Assembly (NCBI GenBank): GCA_038526915.1
Contig: JBCBGF010000006.1
Location: 1-64,000, forward strand
DNA: 64,000 nt
Direction of reading: 5' to 3'
Source: JBCBGF01 sp038526915
GTDB taxonomy: Bacteria > Pseudomonadota > Alphaproteobacteria > Rhodobacterales > Rhodobacteraceae
The first letter of the stretch is position 1; the number at the start of each line of letters is the position of its first letter. Below, one piece after another: positions 1-8,303 of this stretch. Both the position numbers and the translations under genes were made by a program. The notes under the pieces were generated by a model, which did not search any database, was not told the origin of the DNA, and saw only the letters and a list, made by a program, of their open reading frames with translations.

Positions 1-257
1 TGAGCGTTGCCAATGCAACGCCGCGGGTGATCGACGCGCTTGACCTGCCGCTCGACACAACCGGCGTGGTGGTGATCGGCGCCAAGGGGATATCCCGCCG
101 CCTGGGCCTTGAGCGCGGCGATGTGGTGCTGGGTGTGAACGGGCAGGGGGTGGCGGACGCGTCCGATTTTGCAGCGCTGGTCTCCCGCCCTGCACCCGGC
201 TGGGATCTTCGTCTCCTGCGCAATGGTCGCCAAATGGGACTGAGGCTGCAGGGGTGA
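1..257 (+). CDS. C-terminal part of a Do/HtrA-type serine protease (PDZ domain), truncated by the window edge
   Basis: The reading frame is open from the window start (codons begin at base 3) and stops at 255-257, so only the last 84 or so residues are present. They contain a recognisable PDZ fold: a GVVVIG strand, a small helix, then LERGDVVLGVNGQGVAD, a common signature of the second PDZ domain of periplasmic Do-like proteases, and a final strand with LRNGRQ. The catalytic trypsin domain would lie upstream of the window. Family knowledge says these proteins degrade or refold damaged envelope proteins. The PDZ assignment is firm. Which Deg paralogue it is cannot be told. Confidence 0.75.
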   Translation, partial: SVANATPRVIDALDLPLDTTGVVVIGAKGISRRLGLERGDVVLGVNGQGVADASDFAALVSRPAPGWDLRLLRNGRQMGLRLQG

Positions 258-368
258 TCGGGTTGGTTCGGGGACGCATGTCCCCCTAAGCGCCGGGACG
301 TCGGCGCGGGGGCGCTCTCATCGTTTCTGCGAAACGTCTGCCGCTTGGTTCTCATCAGGGAGTTTGGA

Positions 369-390
369 CCGCGTTTCTTTTGAAACGCGG
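369..390 (-). terminator. hairpin directly 3' of tRNA-Tyr
   Basis: A perfect 9-bp stem (CCGCGTTTC / GAAACGCGG) with a 4-nt loop begins 2 nt beyond the CCA end of the tRNA. There is no clear U-tract on the minus strand, so it may act in 3' processing or as a weak terminator. Confidence 0.5.
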
Positions 391-391
391 G

Positions 392-477
392 TGGTGGGCG
401 ACCCTGGAATCGAACCAGGCGTGCGTCTCCGCGAGGGAGTTACAGTCCCCTGCCACACCTTGCGGCCTGTCGCCCAC
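392..477 (-). tRNA. tRNA-Tyr (GUA)
   Basis: The minus strand reads as an 86-nt class II tRNA. It has a 7-bp acceptor stem (GTGGGCG/CGCCCAC), a D arm, an anticodon loop CTGTAAC with GTA anticodon, a long variable arm typical of tRNA-Tyr, a T arm with GGTTCGATTCC, and an encoded CCA end. It lies between the protease and the rRNA methyltransferase gene. Confidence 0.95.
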
Positions 478-621
478 GAGCGCGTCAGATACCGGTGGGC
501 CAATCATGCGTCAAGGTGAAATGATCCCCCGCCAACCCGCTCGCCACACCGCCACAGCCGAATTCACCTTGCGCTCATATCCGATGCACGGGAAAGGTTG
601 CGCGCGCGGTGGAGGGCCCTG

Positions 622-1407
622 ATGAAAAAGCCGAAATGGGTGATCGAGAAGGAACAGGCCAAGCGGGCAGCAGCCGCGGAAACCGTCTGGCTCTTTGGCC
701 TGCACGCCGTGCGCGATGCCCTCTTGAACCCCGCCCGCGAAAAGCTGCGGCTGGTGGTGACGCGCAATGCCGCCGACCGGCTGGCCGAGGCCATCGGCCC
801 CTCCGGCGTCACGCCCGAGATTTCCGATCCGCGCAAATTCTCTGCCCCCCTCGATCCCGCCGCCGTCCATCAAGGTGCAGCGCTTGAGGTCAAGCCGCTG
901 GACTGGGGGCCTTTGGAACAGGTCGTCCTGAACGGGCCGGGGCGGGCGGTCGTGGTGGCGCTCGACCGGGTGACGGACCCCCACAATGTCGGCGCCATCC
1001 TGCGATCGGCAGAGGTCTTTGGCGCACGCGCCTTGATCGCCCCCTCCCGCAACTCCGCGCCCGAAACCGGTGCACTGGCCAAAACCGCCTCAGGCGCGCT
1101 GGAACGCCAGCCCTATCTGCGCGTCGGCAACCTCGCCGCCGCCTTGGAGAGGCTCCGCGCCGTGGGATTTATCGTCCTGGGCCTCGATGCCACGGGCGAG
1201 GCCAGCGTGGCGGCAGAGGCGGCGCGGGCCGGCGACCGGCCCCTGGTGCTGGTCCTGGGGGCTGAGGGGCCGGGACTGCGCGAAAAGACCAAGGCGACCT
1301 GCGATGCCTTGGTCCAGATCGCCCCAGTCGGCGAATTTGGATCGCTCAATGTTTCAAATGCGGCGGCCGTGGCCCTATATGCATGTCAACGCCAGCAACA
1401 GGATTGA
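622..1407 (+). CDS. rlmB: TrmH/SpoU-family RNA 2'-O-methyltransferase (RlmB-like)
   Basis: This is a 261-aa protein with a short basic N-terminus, an L30e-like substrate-binding domain (about residues 25-95) and a SpoU methyltransferase domain. The SpoU domain shows motif 1 (VTDPHNVGAILRSA), motif 2 (LVLVLGAEGPGL) and motif 3 (IGSLNVSNAAAVALY-type sequence near the C-terminus). These motifs form the trefoil-knot SAM site. Family members such as RlmB methylate the ribose of G2251 in 23S rRNA. The ATG at 622 is preferred over an in-frame TTG at 598 because GGAGGG lies 5 nt upstream. The following zinc-ribbon gene starts 2 nt after the stop, so the two are probably cotranscribed. Exact target specificity is inferred. 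Confidence 0.85.
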   Translation: MKKPKWVIEKEQAKRAAAAETVWLFGLHAVRDALLNPAREKLRLVVTRNAADRLAEAIGPSGVTPEISDPRKFSAPLDPAAVHQGAALEVKPLDWGPLEQVVLNGPGRAVVVALDRVTDPHNVGAILRSAEVFGARALIAPSRNSAPETGALAKTASGALERQPYLRVGNLAAALERLRAVGFIVLGLDATGEASVAAEAARAGDRPLVLVLGAEGPGLREKTKATCDALVQIAPVGEFGSLNVSNAAAVALYACQRQQQD

Positions 1408-1409
1408 CC

Positions 1410-1712
1410 ATGCCCGCCGAAAAAATCGCCACCTGTTGCTACTGCGGGACCCGCGCGGCCCTGGTTCTGCGCGGCAAGGATCGGCACGAATTGACCTGTT
1501 CCAATTGCGGCGCGCCGCTTCATGATCTCAAGATGCTCAAGGCCCAGCATCCGGGGCGGCGCGAACTGGTAAAGCCAACAAAACAAAAGCCTTACGGGCA
1601 TGCGCACCGCGATTGGGAACGCCCCAAGCGCAAGCCCAAGAAGCGGCGCAAAAGCCTGGGGCGCCGGTTTCTGGAAGAGGCGTGGGATATCGTCGAAGAC
1701 ATCATCGACTAG
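1410..1712 (+). CDS. small zinc-ribbon protein, function unknown
   Basis: This is a 100-aa protein with two CxxC pairs (CYCG near residue 10 and CSNCG near residue 30) forming a probable zinc ribbon. A very basic central segment follows (KRKPKKRRK), then an acidic amphipathic end (WDIVEDIID). The ATG at 1410 is 2 nt after the rlmB stop, implying translational coupling. A zinc ribbon plus a basic tail beside an rRNA methyltransferase suggests nucleic-acid contact, but this is inference. I do not recognise a named family. Confidence 0.7.
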   Translation: MPAEKIATCCYCGTRAALVLRGKDRHELTCSNCGAPLHDLKMLKAQHPGRRELVKPTKQKPYGHAHRDWERPKRKPKKRRKSLGRRFLEEAWDIVEDIID

Positions 1713-1848
1713 CGTCACGACCCGAGGCCATCCCCATTTTGAAACGTTTCTAACAGGCGTTCACGCTTCCGTGGCGCGGGTTTCATTGCCCAGTCCGGGC
1801 GCGCATCTTGGGTCCAGATCGCAACGCCCGCAGGATAGGAGACCCCAC

Positions 1849-2307
1849 ATGATCACCCGCCGCCACGCCCTTGGCCTCATCGCCGCTGTCCCGGCCACCG
1901 CCGTTCTTGCGACCCGCGTGAAAGCCGCCACCCCACAAACCTATGCCGAAAACGGGATCGCCATCGATGGCACCGATCCGGTAGCCTATTTCACCGAAGG
2001 CGGCCCTGTCGCCGGTGATCCCGGCATCACGCTTGATTGGAACGGCGCGACCTGGCGGTTCTCCACCGCGGACAACCGCGCCATGTTCGAAGCCGATCCC
2101 GAGGCGTTCGCGCCGCAATACGGCGGCTACTGCGCCTTCGCTGTCTCGCAAGGCTACACCGCCTCCACCGTGCCGCAGGCCTGGACGATCCACGACAACA
2201 AGCTCTACCTTAACTTCTCGCGCAGCGTGCGCCGCCGGTGGGAGCGTGACATCCCCGGACACGTGGCCAAAGCCAATGCAAACTGGCCTGCGGTCCTGAA
2301 CAGCTGA
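1849..2307 (+). CDS. exported YHS-domain protein
   Basis: This is a 152-aa protein whose N-terminus resembles a signal sequence, with twin arginines (TRRHALG) suggesting Tat export, and an AAVPATAVLA hydrophobic stretch ending near ATRVKAA. The mature part contains IDGTDPVAYFTEGGPVAG and a YGGYCAFAVS segment characteristic of YHS-type domains, which bind metal or occur in copper-handling proteins. The start is supported by AGGATAGGAG upstream. It stands alone between the rlmB pair and the CoA-binding gene. A role in metal handling is inferred from the family only. Confidence 0.75.
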   Translation: MITRRHALGLIAAVPATAVLATRVKAATPQTYAENGIAIDGTDPVAYFTEGGPVAGDPGITLDWNGATWRFSTADNRAMFEADPEAFAPQYGGYCAFAVSQGYTASTVPQAWTIHDNKLYLNFSRSVRRRWERDIPGHVAKANANWPAVLNS

Positions 2308-2434
2308 TCCGCGCCAGGATCGTTCACGATTTCTTCAGGTGTCCTTTCCTGTGGCAAAGATGCACCTATTTACAAGTGATGAGCGCGCGACCGGAACTCG
2401 CGCGTCTCTCTTCACTGTCCCTCGTTCCGTGACT

Positions 2435-2466
2435 GCGCCCGGGCTCTTGCTTCGGGCGCTTTTTTT
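2435..2466 (+). terminator. intrinsic terminator downstream of the YHS gene
   Basis: A 7-bp GC stem (GCGCCCG / CGGGCGC) with an 11-nt loop is followed by seven T residues. It ends the YHS transcript about 130-160 nt after its stop codon and lies just before the next gene on the same strand. Confidence 0.8.
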
Positions 2467-2481
2467 CGCAATGCCAAGGGG

Positions 2482-2931
2482 ATGACGGACGCGCTTTCCC
2501 CAACAGACGACGCAGTGCGGTTGCTCTTGTCGCGCGTCGCGACCATCGCGGTTGTCGGCTATTCCGCTAAACCGTCGCGTCCCAGTCACACTGTATCAAG
2601 CTTCCTTTCAGATCTCGGATATCGCGTGATCCCGGTGAATCCGGGGCTTGCGGGTCAGGTATTCCTTGGGGAGGTCGTTCAACCGAGTCTGGCCGAAATC
2701 AATACGCCGATTGATATGGTCGATGTCTTCAGACAGTCGCAAGTCGTGCCCGAGATCGTGGACGAAATGCTGCAGATGTTCCCCCGCCCAAGCGTTCTGT
2801 GGACCCAGTTGGGGGTGCGCCATGACGCGGCGGCCGATACCGCACGCGCCGCGGGCCTGACCGTGGTGCAAGATCGGTGCCCGCGGATCGAGATCCCGCG
2901 GCTGTTCCCGGCGGACTGGCGTCGCGCTTAG
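2482..2931 (+). CDS. CoA-binding (Rossmann) domain protein, YccU-like
   Basis: This is a 149-aa single-domain protein. It shows IAVVGYSAKPSRPSHTVSSF, a phosphate-binding loop typical of small CoA-binding proteins, then GYRVIPVNPG and IDMVDVFR, and ends with the conserved DRCPRIEIPRL motif. These proteins share the fold of the succinyl-CoA synthetase alpha N-terminal domain, but their role is unknown. It starts 15 nt after the terminator. Its stop codon overlaps the hisE stop by 4 nt in a tail-to-tail arrangement. Confidence 0.8.
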   Translation: MTDALSPTDDAVRLLLSRVATIAVVGYSAKPSRPSHTVSSFLSDLGYRVIPVNPGLAGQVFLGEVVQPSLAEINTPIDMVDVFRQSQVVPEIVDEMLQMFPRPSVLWTQLGVRHDAAADTARAAGLTVVQDRCPRIEIPRLFPADWRRA

Positions 2932-3236
2932 CGGCTGGTCTTCTCGGCAATCCCCGATGTGCCGTCCCGGCGCTCCAGTTCGGCCAGTACATCGGCCAAC
3001 GCCACATCGCGCGCCGCCAGCATGACCAGCAGGTGATAAAGCACATCCGCCGCCTCCGCCGTTAGCGCCGCGCGATCCCCTTTGACGGCCTCGATGATCG
3101 CTTCCACCGCCTCTTCGCCAAACTTCTCCGCGCATTTCTCAGGGCCTTGGGACAGTAACCTGGCCGTCCACGAGGCCTCTGGGTCCGCGCCCTTGCGGGC
3201 CGCAATGGTCGTGGCCAAGTCCTCCAACACGCTCAT
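2928..3236 (-). CDS. hisE: phosphoribosyl-ATP diphosphatase
   Basis: This 102-aa all-alpha MazG-like enzyme converts PR-ATP to PR-AMP in step 2 of histidine biosynthesis. Visible motifs are KCAEKFGEEAVEAIIEA and ADVLYHLLV, which carry the conserved acidic metal-binding residues. Its ATG overlaps the hisF stop by 4 nt, giving tight coupling at the promoter-distal end of the his cluster. The length is normal for the family and hisI is not fused. Confidence 0.93.
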   Translation of the reverse strand: MSVLEDLATTIAARKGADPEASWTARLLSQGPEKCAEKFGEEAVEAIIEAVKGDRAALTAEAADVLYHLLVMLAARDVALADVLAELERRDGTSGIAEKTSR

Positions 3237-3994
3237 GACAGCCTCATCGGAATGCCCGCGGCGGCCATATGTTCCTTGGCCTCGCGGATTGTGTAATCGC
3301 CAAAATGAAAGATCGACGCGGCCAGAACAGCGCTCGCATGCCCCTCGGTCACGCCTTCGACCAGATGGTCCAGCGTGCCAACACCGCCGCTGGCGATCAC
3401 CGGGATTGTCACCGCGTCGGCGATGGCGCGTGTCAGCGGGATGTTAAACCCCGCCCGCGTGCCGTCGCGATCCATCGAGGTCAACAGGATCTCTCCCGCG
3501 CCCTTCGCCGCCACGGTGCGCGCAAATTCCACCGCGTCGATCCCGGTGGGCCGCCGCCCGCCATGGGTGAAGATCTCCCACCGGCCTGGCGACACCGTCT
3601 TGGCGTCAATCGCCACCACGATGCACTGGCTGCCAAACCGGTCCGCCGCGCGGGCCACCACATCGGGGTCAGCTACGGCGGCGGAGTTGAAGCTGACCTT
3701 GTCGGCACCCGCCAGCAACAGATTGCGCACATCGTCCACTGTGCGCACCCCGCCACCGATGGTCAGCGGCATGAAACACTGCTCCGCCGTCCGGGTTGCC
3801 AAATCATACATCGTGCCGCGATTTTCGTGGGTTGCGTGGATGTCGAGAAAACACAGCTCATCCGCCCCCGCCGCATCATAGGCCCGCGCGCTTTCCACCG
3901 GATCGCCAGCGTCAATCAGATCGACGAAGTTGACGCCTTTGACCACACGGCCATCGGCCACATCGAGGCACGGTATGATGCGTGTCTTCAGCAT
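3233..3994 (-). CDS. hisF: imidazole glycerol phosphate synthase, cyclase subunit
   Basis: This 253-aa TIM barrel begins MLKTRIIPCLDVADGRVVKG, with the catalytic Asp at position 11. Phosphate-binding loops (IGGGVRT, IASGGVG) and VVAIDAK containing the second catalytic Asp are present. It uses ammonia supplied by HisH to convert PRFAR to IGP and AICAR. A longer in-frame extension upstream exists, but the family start is clearly the ATG at 3994. An opposite-strand gene separates it from the hisA end of the cluster. Confidence 0.95.
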   Translation of the reverse strand: MLKTRIIPCLDVADGRVVKGVNFVDLIDAGDPVESARAYDAAGADELCFLDIHATHENRGTMYDLATRTAEQCFMPLTIGGGVRTVDDVRNLLLAGADKVSFNSAAVADPDVVARAADRFGSQCIVVAIDAKTVSPGRWEIFTHGGRRPTGIDAVEFARTVAAKGAGEILLTSMDRDGTRAGFNIPLTRAIADAVTIPVIASGGVGTLDHLVEGVTEGHASAVLAASIFHFGDYTIREAKEHMAAAGIPMRLS

Positions 3995-4085
3995 GGGCGC
4001 ACTGGTAACGGCAACTTGAAGCCGATGCCAGAGCCGTCCGCTGGCTTTCAGGTTAGGGTCATCGCACCCAGACAAGGAGACTACG

Positions 4086-4526
4086 ATGCTCAGATCATTC
4101 GCGCTCACCGCGGCGCTCGCCTTTGCGGCCCTGCCAGCCATGGCCGACTACATCCGGGTCGAGGCGTCGGGAACGGTGACCGAGACAGCGGACAAACTGC
4201 AGGCCGCGGTCGAAGGGGCAGGGGCACGGGTTTTCGCCCGGGTGCCGCACTCTGCCGGAGCTGCCAGCGTGGATATGGAATTGCAGGACGCCGAGCTTGT
4301 GATCTTTGGCAACCCGATGCTCGGAACGCCAGCGCTGCAACAGGATATCCGGGCAGGGCTTGTGTTGCCGCTGCGGGTTCTTGTCCATGACGACGGCGGG
4401 CAGACCGTTCTGACCTATGAAAGTGTGGATGCCATGTTCGACGGGCTCGATATTGCGCCCGATGCGCCGTTTCGGGCTGCGATGACCGGGGCGCTGGAAC
4501 GGCTCACGGCTGCGGCGGCGAACTAG
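4086..4526 (+). CDS. secreted DUF302 protein
   Basis: This 146-aa protein has a clear Sec signal peptide (LRSFALTAALAFAALPAMA, cleavage near residue 20). It is followed by a DUF302-type domain with TADKLQAAVEGAGARVFARVPH and ELVIFGNPMLGTPALQQ. DUF302 proteins are small periplasmic or cytoplasmic proteins of unknown role that often occur near redox or metal genes. It is transcribed against the his genes. Its stop overlaps the stop of the convergent DUF2867-like gene. Confidence 0.8.
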   Translation: MLRSFALTAALAFAALPAMADYIRVEASGTVTETADKLQAAVEGAGARVFARVPHSAGAASVDMELQDAELVIFGNPMLGTPALQQDIRAGLVLPLRVLVHDDGGQTVLTYESVDAMFDGLDIAPDAPFRAAMTGALERLTAAAAN

Positions 4527-4987
4527 TGTTCAGAAGTGGCGGCGACGCGGCGCAAGGCGTTTCGTATAATCAGCACATGAAAGGGCAGGACCGCCGTCAG
4601 ATACGCCCTGCCGCCGAAATTGTGTGGCCGCACCCAGGTGGCCAGATGCACCAGGCCGTCTTCGCACAGGACCGAGACGCGGAAATTCAGGTGCTTGTCG
4701 TCAAAGCCCACGATCAATTCGCGCTCGGTTTCCTGTTCGACCGGGAAAATCCCCAGCTTGTCAGCCGCCGCAGGCCCGTCATTCGACAGACCGAATGGCG
4801 CCGTCACGATCCGCCGCAACCCCATGAGCGGGGCCACCCAATCGGGGAAGTTGGTAATGATCTGGGCGGCGCGACGCGGGCCCATATCAGCCCGCACCAC
4901 GTAGCAATCCAGGAAATCGCGCGGGCCCCGGCGGCTGGTCAGCAGGCTGCTATTGGGCAAGCGGGTGCTGCGAACACGGGGTGGCAC
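4523..4987 (-). CDS. DUF2867-like protein inside the his cluster
   Basis: This 154-aa protein starts with GTG 2 nt below the hisA stop, so it appears cotranscribed with hisA. It shows LIVGFDDKHLNFRVSV and a C-terminal FGGRAYLTAVLPFHVLIIRNAL, matching DUF2867 proteins, which have a StART/SRPBCC-like fold of unknown substrate. No histidine-pathway role is known. Its presence between hisA and hisF on the same strand is a lineage-specific insertion. Confidence 0.7.
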   Translation of the reverse strand: MPPRVRSTRLPNSSLLTSRRGPRDFLDCYVVRADMGPRRAAQIITNFPDWVAPLMGLRRIVTAPFGLSNDGPAAADKLGIFPVEQETERELIVGFDDKHLNFRVSVLCEDGLVHLATWVRPHNFGGRAYLTAVLPFHVLIIRNALRRVAATSEH

Positions 4988-4989
4988 CC

Positions 4990-5715
4990 TCAGGCCTCTG
5001 CCTTCAGCGCCTGCAACGCCTCGCCCAAATCAATCGCGCCATCATAAAGCGCCCGTCCCGATATCGCGCCCGCGATCACGCCGGTGTCGCGCAGCGCGAT
5101 CAGATCGGCCATGGACGACACGCCGCCAGAGGCGATCACCGGCACCTCCACTGCGCGTGCCAGCGCCTCGGTCGCGGCGATGTTGGGCCCGCCCATCGCC
5201 CCGTCGCGGTCGATATCGGTATAGATGATCGCCGCGATGCCTGCGTCTTCAAAGGCGCGCGCCAGATCCGTCACCATCACATCGGTCTCTTCCGCCCAGC
5301 CCTTGGTCGCCACCCGGCCACCGCGCGCATCCAGCCCCACCGCGACCTGACCGGGAAAGGCGCGGGCCGCGGCGCGCACCAGATCGGGATCCTCCACCGC
5401 GACGGTCCCCAGGATCACGCGCGCCAGACCAGCCGACAACCACCGCTCGATCGTTGCCATGTCGCGGATCCCGCCGCCAAGCTGGGCGGGCACGTCGATG
5501 GCCGCCAGGATCGTCTCCACCGCCTGCGCATTCATAGGCGCACCGGCAAAGGCCCCGTTGAGATCGACGAGATGTATCCACTCACAGCCCGCATCCTGGA
5601 ACGCGCGCGCCTGGGCAGCGGGGTCGTCGTTGAAGACTGTCGCGTCGGCCATCTCACCGCGCAAAAGCCGCACGCATTGGCCGTCTTTAAGATCAATGGC
5701 AGGATAAAGGATCAT
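4990..5715 (-). CDS. hisA: ProFAR isomerase
   Basis: This 241-aa TIM barrel begins MILYPAIDLKDGQCVRL, with catalytic Asp8. It has the phosphate-binding loops QLGGGIRD and IASGGVSS plus the second acidic residue in IYTDIDRDG. It performs the Amadori isomerisation of ProFAR to PRFAR in histidine biosynthesis. The start at 5715 is chosen by homology. An upstream in-frame extension to 5769 is not conserved in character. Confidence 0.95.
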   Translation of the reverse strand: MILYPAIDLKDGQCVRLLRGEMADATVFNDDPAAQARAFQDAGCEWIHLVDLNGAFAGAPMNAQAVETILAAIDVPAQLGGGIRDMATIERWLSAGLARVILGTVAVEDPDLVRAAARAFPGQVAVGLDARGGRVATKGWAEETDVMVTDLARAFEDAGIAAIIYTDIDRDGAMGGPNIAATEALARAVEVPVIASGGVSSMADLIALRDTGVIAGAISGRALYDGAIDLGEALQALKAEA

Positions 5716-5891
5716 GGGCGCACTCGGGATTGGTCGCGACCTTGTGCCCCGTGTGCGCGTCGATGCCAAGGGGCCGCCGCATCGCGTTGCTATCGGCAGA
5801 AACCTGCGAACCTTCGGCCCCTGTTATTGGTTATCAACGCGCCGATTGCTACCTCGTCTGACGAACACCACATCGTATGAGGAGGACCCCG

Positions 5892-6281
5892 ATGACGCGC
5901 ATATCTCTTGCCGCCCTCGCCGTCGCCCTCGGCGCCACCCACGCTGTTGCCGAGCCTGTCACCGGCGTCTGGAAAACCGAACCCGACCGGAAAAACCTGA
6001 CATCGCATATCAAAATCGTCGAATGCGGCGATAAGGTTTGCGGGATCATCAAGGATGCGTTCAACGCCGCCGGGCAAAAGGTCATGACGCCGAATGTCGG
6101 CAAGAAACTCTTTTGGAACCTCACGTCTACCGGCACGGGTGAATATGTGGACGGAACGGTCTGGGTCCCCCTGATGGATATCGAGGCTCGCGCCAGGATG
6201 ACACTGTCGGGCGACACGCTGGATGTCACAGGCTGCAAGGGCCTCATCTGCGATGGCCAGACCTGGACACGGGTGAACTGA
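5892..6281 (+). CDS. secreted DUF2147 protein, first tandem copy
   Basis: This is 129 aa with a Sec signal peptide (ISLAALAVALGATHAVA). The mature domain contains VTGVWKTEPD, IVECGDKVCGIIK, GKKLFWNLT and a final GLICDGQTWTRVN, which are DUF2147 hallmarks with paired cysteines. The family is a small periplasmic beta-barrel of unknown function. GAGGAG lies a few bases before the ATG. Strand and position interrupt the his cluster between hisA and hisH. A paralogue follows 86 nt downstream. Confidence 0.82.
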   Translation: MTRISLAALAVALGATHAVAEPVTGVWKTEPDRKNLTSHIKIVECGDKVCGIIKDAFNAAGQKVMTPNVGKKLFWNLTSTGTGEYVDGTVWVPLMDIEARARMTLSGDTLDVTGCKGLICDGQTWTRVN

Positions 6282-6367
6282 GCGCTCCCCCGAACGCCGA
6301 CCCGACGTCACGCTTGCCTTGGGCCTGCTGCCCCGCCCACAGTCGCGCGCACTGACGGGAGGACAAT

Positions 6368-6757
6368 ATGAACCGCACCACGATCCTAGCCGCGACCCTC
6401 GCGATCTGCGCAACAACTGCCGGGGCCGACCCGGTCCTTGGCACCTACAAGACCCAGCCCGATGACAACGGCAATTTCGGGCATGTCGAGTTGTACCCCT
6501 GCGAGGGCAATATCTGCGGCGTGATCCGCAAGGCCTTCGACGGGAGCGGGGCCGAGGTGGCCAGCGACCACATCGGCCGGCGGATGCTGTGGGACATGAC
6601 GCCCCAAGGCGGCGGTGCCTATGGCGGTGGCAAGATCTGGGCGCCGGACCGCGACAAGGTCTACACCTCCAAGATGGAGCTGTCAGGCGATGCGCTCAGC
6701 GTGTCGGGCTGTGTGCTTGTGGTCTGCCGCAGCCAGAACTGGACGCGGGTGCGCTGA
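6368..6757 (+). CDS. secreted DUF2147 protein, second tandem copy
   Basis: This is a 129-aa paralogue of the preceding gene, the same length and architecture: signal peptide (TTILAATLAICATTAGA), VLGTYKTQPD, YPCEGNICGVIRK, GRRMLWDMT and C-terminal VVCRSQNWTRVR. The matching cysteine positions show a tandem duplication followed by divergence. The mature sequences differ throughout, so the duplication is not recent. The stop lies 2 nt from the hisH stop in a convergent arrangement. Confidence 0.82.
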   Translation: MNRTTILAATLAICATTAGADPVLGTYKTQPDDNGNFGHVELYPCEGNICGVIRKAFDGSGAEVASDHIGRRMLWDMTPQGGGAYGGGKIWAPDRDKVYTSKMELSGDALSVSGCVLVVCRSQNWTRVR

Positions 6758-6759
6758 CC

Positions 6760-7398
6760 CTAAGGCGCCCATTTCAGGAAATTCGCGATCAGCCGTAGCC
6801 CTGCAGACTGGCTCTTTTCGGGGTGAAACTGCGTGCCCACGCGGTTGGCATGGCCCACAATCGCTGTGACCGGCCCGCCATAGTCGCAATGGGCCAGCAA
6901 GTCCTGCGGCCCCGGCAGCTCCATCTGATAGGAATGCACGAAATAGGCGTGATCGCCGGTGGTGATCCCGTCGAGCACGGGATGCGCTTGGTCCACGACC
7001 AGATCGTTCCACCCCATATGGGGCACCTTCAGGCTCGGGTCCGCGGGACGGATGCGCCGCACATCGCCCTCGATCCAGCCAAGTCCTGCGGTTTCCTTGT
7101 ACTCATGCCCTGTGGTGGCCATCAATTGCATGCCCACGCAAATGCCCAGAAACGGGCGGCCACGGACCTCGACCGCTTCTACCAGCGCCTCATAGACGCC
7201 CGACCGACCGCGCAACGCCGCGCTGCACGCCGGAAACGCGCCGTCGCCGGGCAAGACCACCCGGTCCGCGCGCGCCACATCCTCGGCCCGCGCGCTGACA
7301 ATCACCTCGCCGCCGCCCACCTCAGCCGCGACACGCTGAAACGCCTTCTCGGCCGAATGCAGGTTGCCCGAGTCGTAATCGATCAGAACCGTCAGCAT
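6760..7398 (-). CDS. hisH: imidazole glycerol phosphate synthase, glutamine amidotransferase subunit
   Basis: This 212-aa class I amidotransferase has its nucleophile in GICVGMQLM (Cys87), and His192 and Glu194 are in QFHPEKS. IDYDSGNLHS at the N-terminus is the HisH signature. It hydrolyses glutamine and channels ammonia to HisF. It lies 6 nt downstream of hisB, so hisB-hisH form one transcript. Two opposite-strand DUF2147 genes then separate it from hisA. Confidence 0.95.
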   Translation of the reverse strand: MLTVLIDYDSGNLHSAEKAFQRVAAEVGGGEVIVSARAEDVARADRVVLPGDGAFPACSAALRGRSGVYEALVEAVEVRGRPFLGICVGMQLMATTGHEYKETAGLGWIEGDVRRIRPADPSLKVPHMGWNDLVVDQAHPVLDGITTGDHAYFVHSYQMELPGPQDLLAHCDYGGPVTAIVGHANRVGTQFHPEKSQSAGLRLIANFLKWAP

Positions 7399-7404
7399 CG
7401 CGCC

Positions 7405-7992
7405 CTACAGCGTGCCTTTGGTCGACGGCACCGCATCGGCCTTGCGCGGATCGGTCTCCACCGCCTCGCGCAACGCGCGCGCCACCGCCTTGAAGGCCGC
7501 CTCGGCGATGTGGTGACTGTTGAACCCATGGAGCTGATCCACATGCAGGGTGATCCCGCCATGGGTCGCAAAGGCTTGGAAGAACTCCCGCACCAATTCG
7601 GTGTCGAAAGTGCCGATCTTCGGCGTGGGCATCGCCACGTTCCACACCAGATAGGGCCGGCCCGACAGATCGAGCGCCGCGCGCACCTGGGCATCGTCCA
7701 TCGGCAGATGGCACGCGCCATAGCGGCGGATCCCGCGCTTGTCGCCCAGCGCCTGCGCCAGCGCCTGCCCCAGCGCGATGCCGGTATCCTCCACCGTGTG
7801 GTGGTCGTCGATATGGGTATCGCCAGTCGCGCGCACGGTCATATCGATGAGCGCATGGCGGGCCAACTGATCCAGCATATGGTCGAAGAACCCGACACCG
7901 GTCTGGTTGTCATAGGTCCCTGACCCATCCAGATCGACCGTGACTGTGATATCGGTCTCGGCGGTTTTGCGCGTGATCGTGGCCTGGCGCAT
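7405..7992 (-). CDS. hisB: imidazoleglycerol-phosphate dehydratase
   Basis: This 195-aa monofunctional enzyme shows GVGFFDHMLDQLARH, DIHIDDHHTVED-type metal ligands (actual text DTHIDDHHTVED), and the second half-site FFQAF..HVDQLHGFNSHHIAEA. The two histidine-rich motifs bind Mn. It is the first gene of the local his cluster. The upstream 270-310 bp to mlaE carries the divergent promoters, but I see no clear attenuator or His-rich leader peptide. Confidence 0.95.
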   Translation of the reverse strand: MRQATITRKTAETDITVTVDLDGSGTYDNQTGVGFFDHMLDQLARHALIDMTVRATGDTHIDDHHTVEDTGIALGQALAQALGDKRGIRRYGACHLPMDDAQVRAALDLSGRPYLVWNVAMPTPKIGTFDTELVREFFQAFATHGGITLHVDQLHGFNSHHIAEAAFKAVARALREAVETDPRKADAVPSTKGTL

Positions 7993-8303
7993 TGGCGCTC
8001 TCCTTGGGGCGTTGCGCGATCCCTATAGAGGCCCGATGGGGCCGATCCAAGGCCAAGACGCCCCAATGTCGCCAAACCGCAACATAACCGGGCGGATGAT
8101 CCGCAGACCTGCCTGCTCAGCGAGCCGTCCTGTCATGCGGGCCCTTGAATGAACTGCCAAGCTGATCCCGGTCGATGCAAGGGCCTTCGACAGAGCCGCG
8201 ACCTCCCTGATTAACCAATGGCGCCCCTGTCACAGACCGGCCATACTGCCCGCGATGTTCGCCTGTGCGCTCGTGCAGGCCCCCCAAGCAAACAGACGGC
8301 ACA
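7993..8303. other. intergenic region between hisB and mlaE
   Basis: About 310 bp separate two divergent operons. No RNA gene, leader peptide, strong hairpin with U-tract or recognised operator is visible. It presumably carries both promoters. Confidence 0.5.

Noticed and set aside
2394..2415. GGAAC upstream of the CoA-binding gene
   Set aside because: No (C/T)GTT lies at N16 or N17, and a terminator stands between it and the gene.
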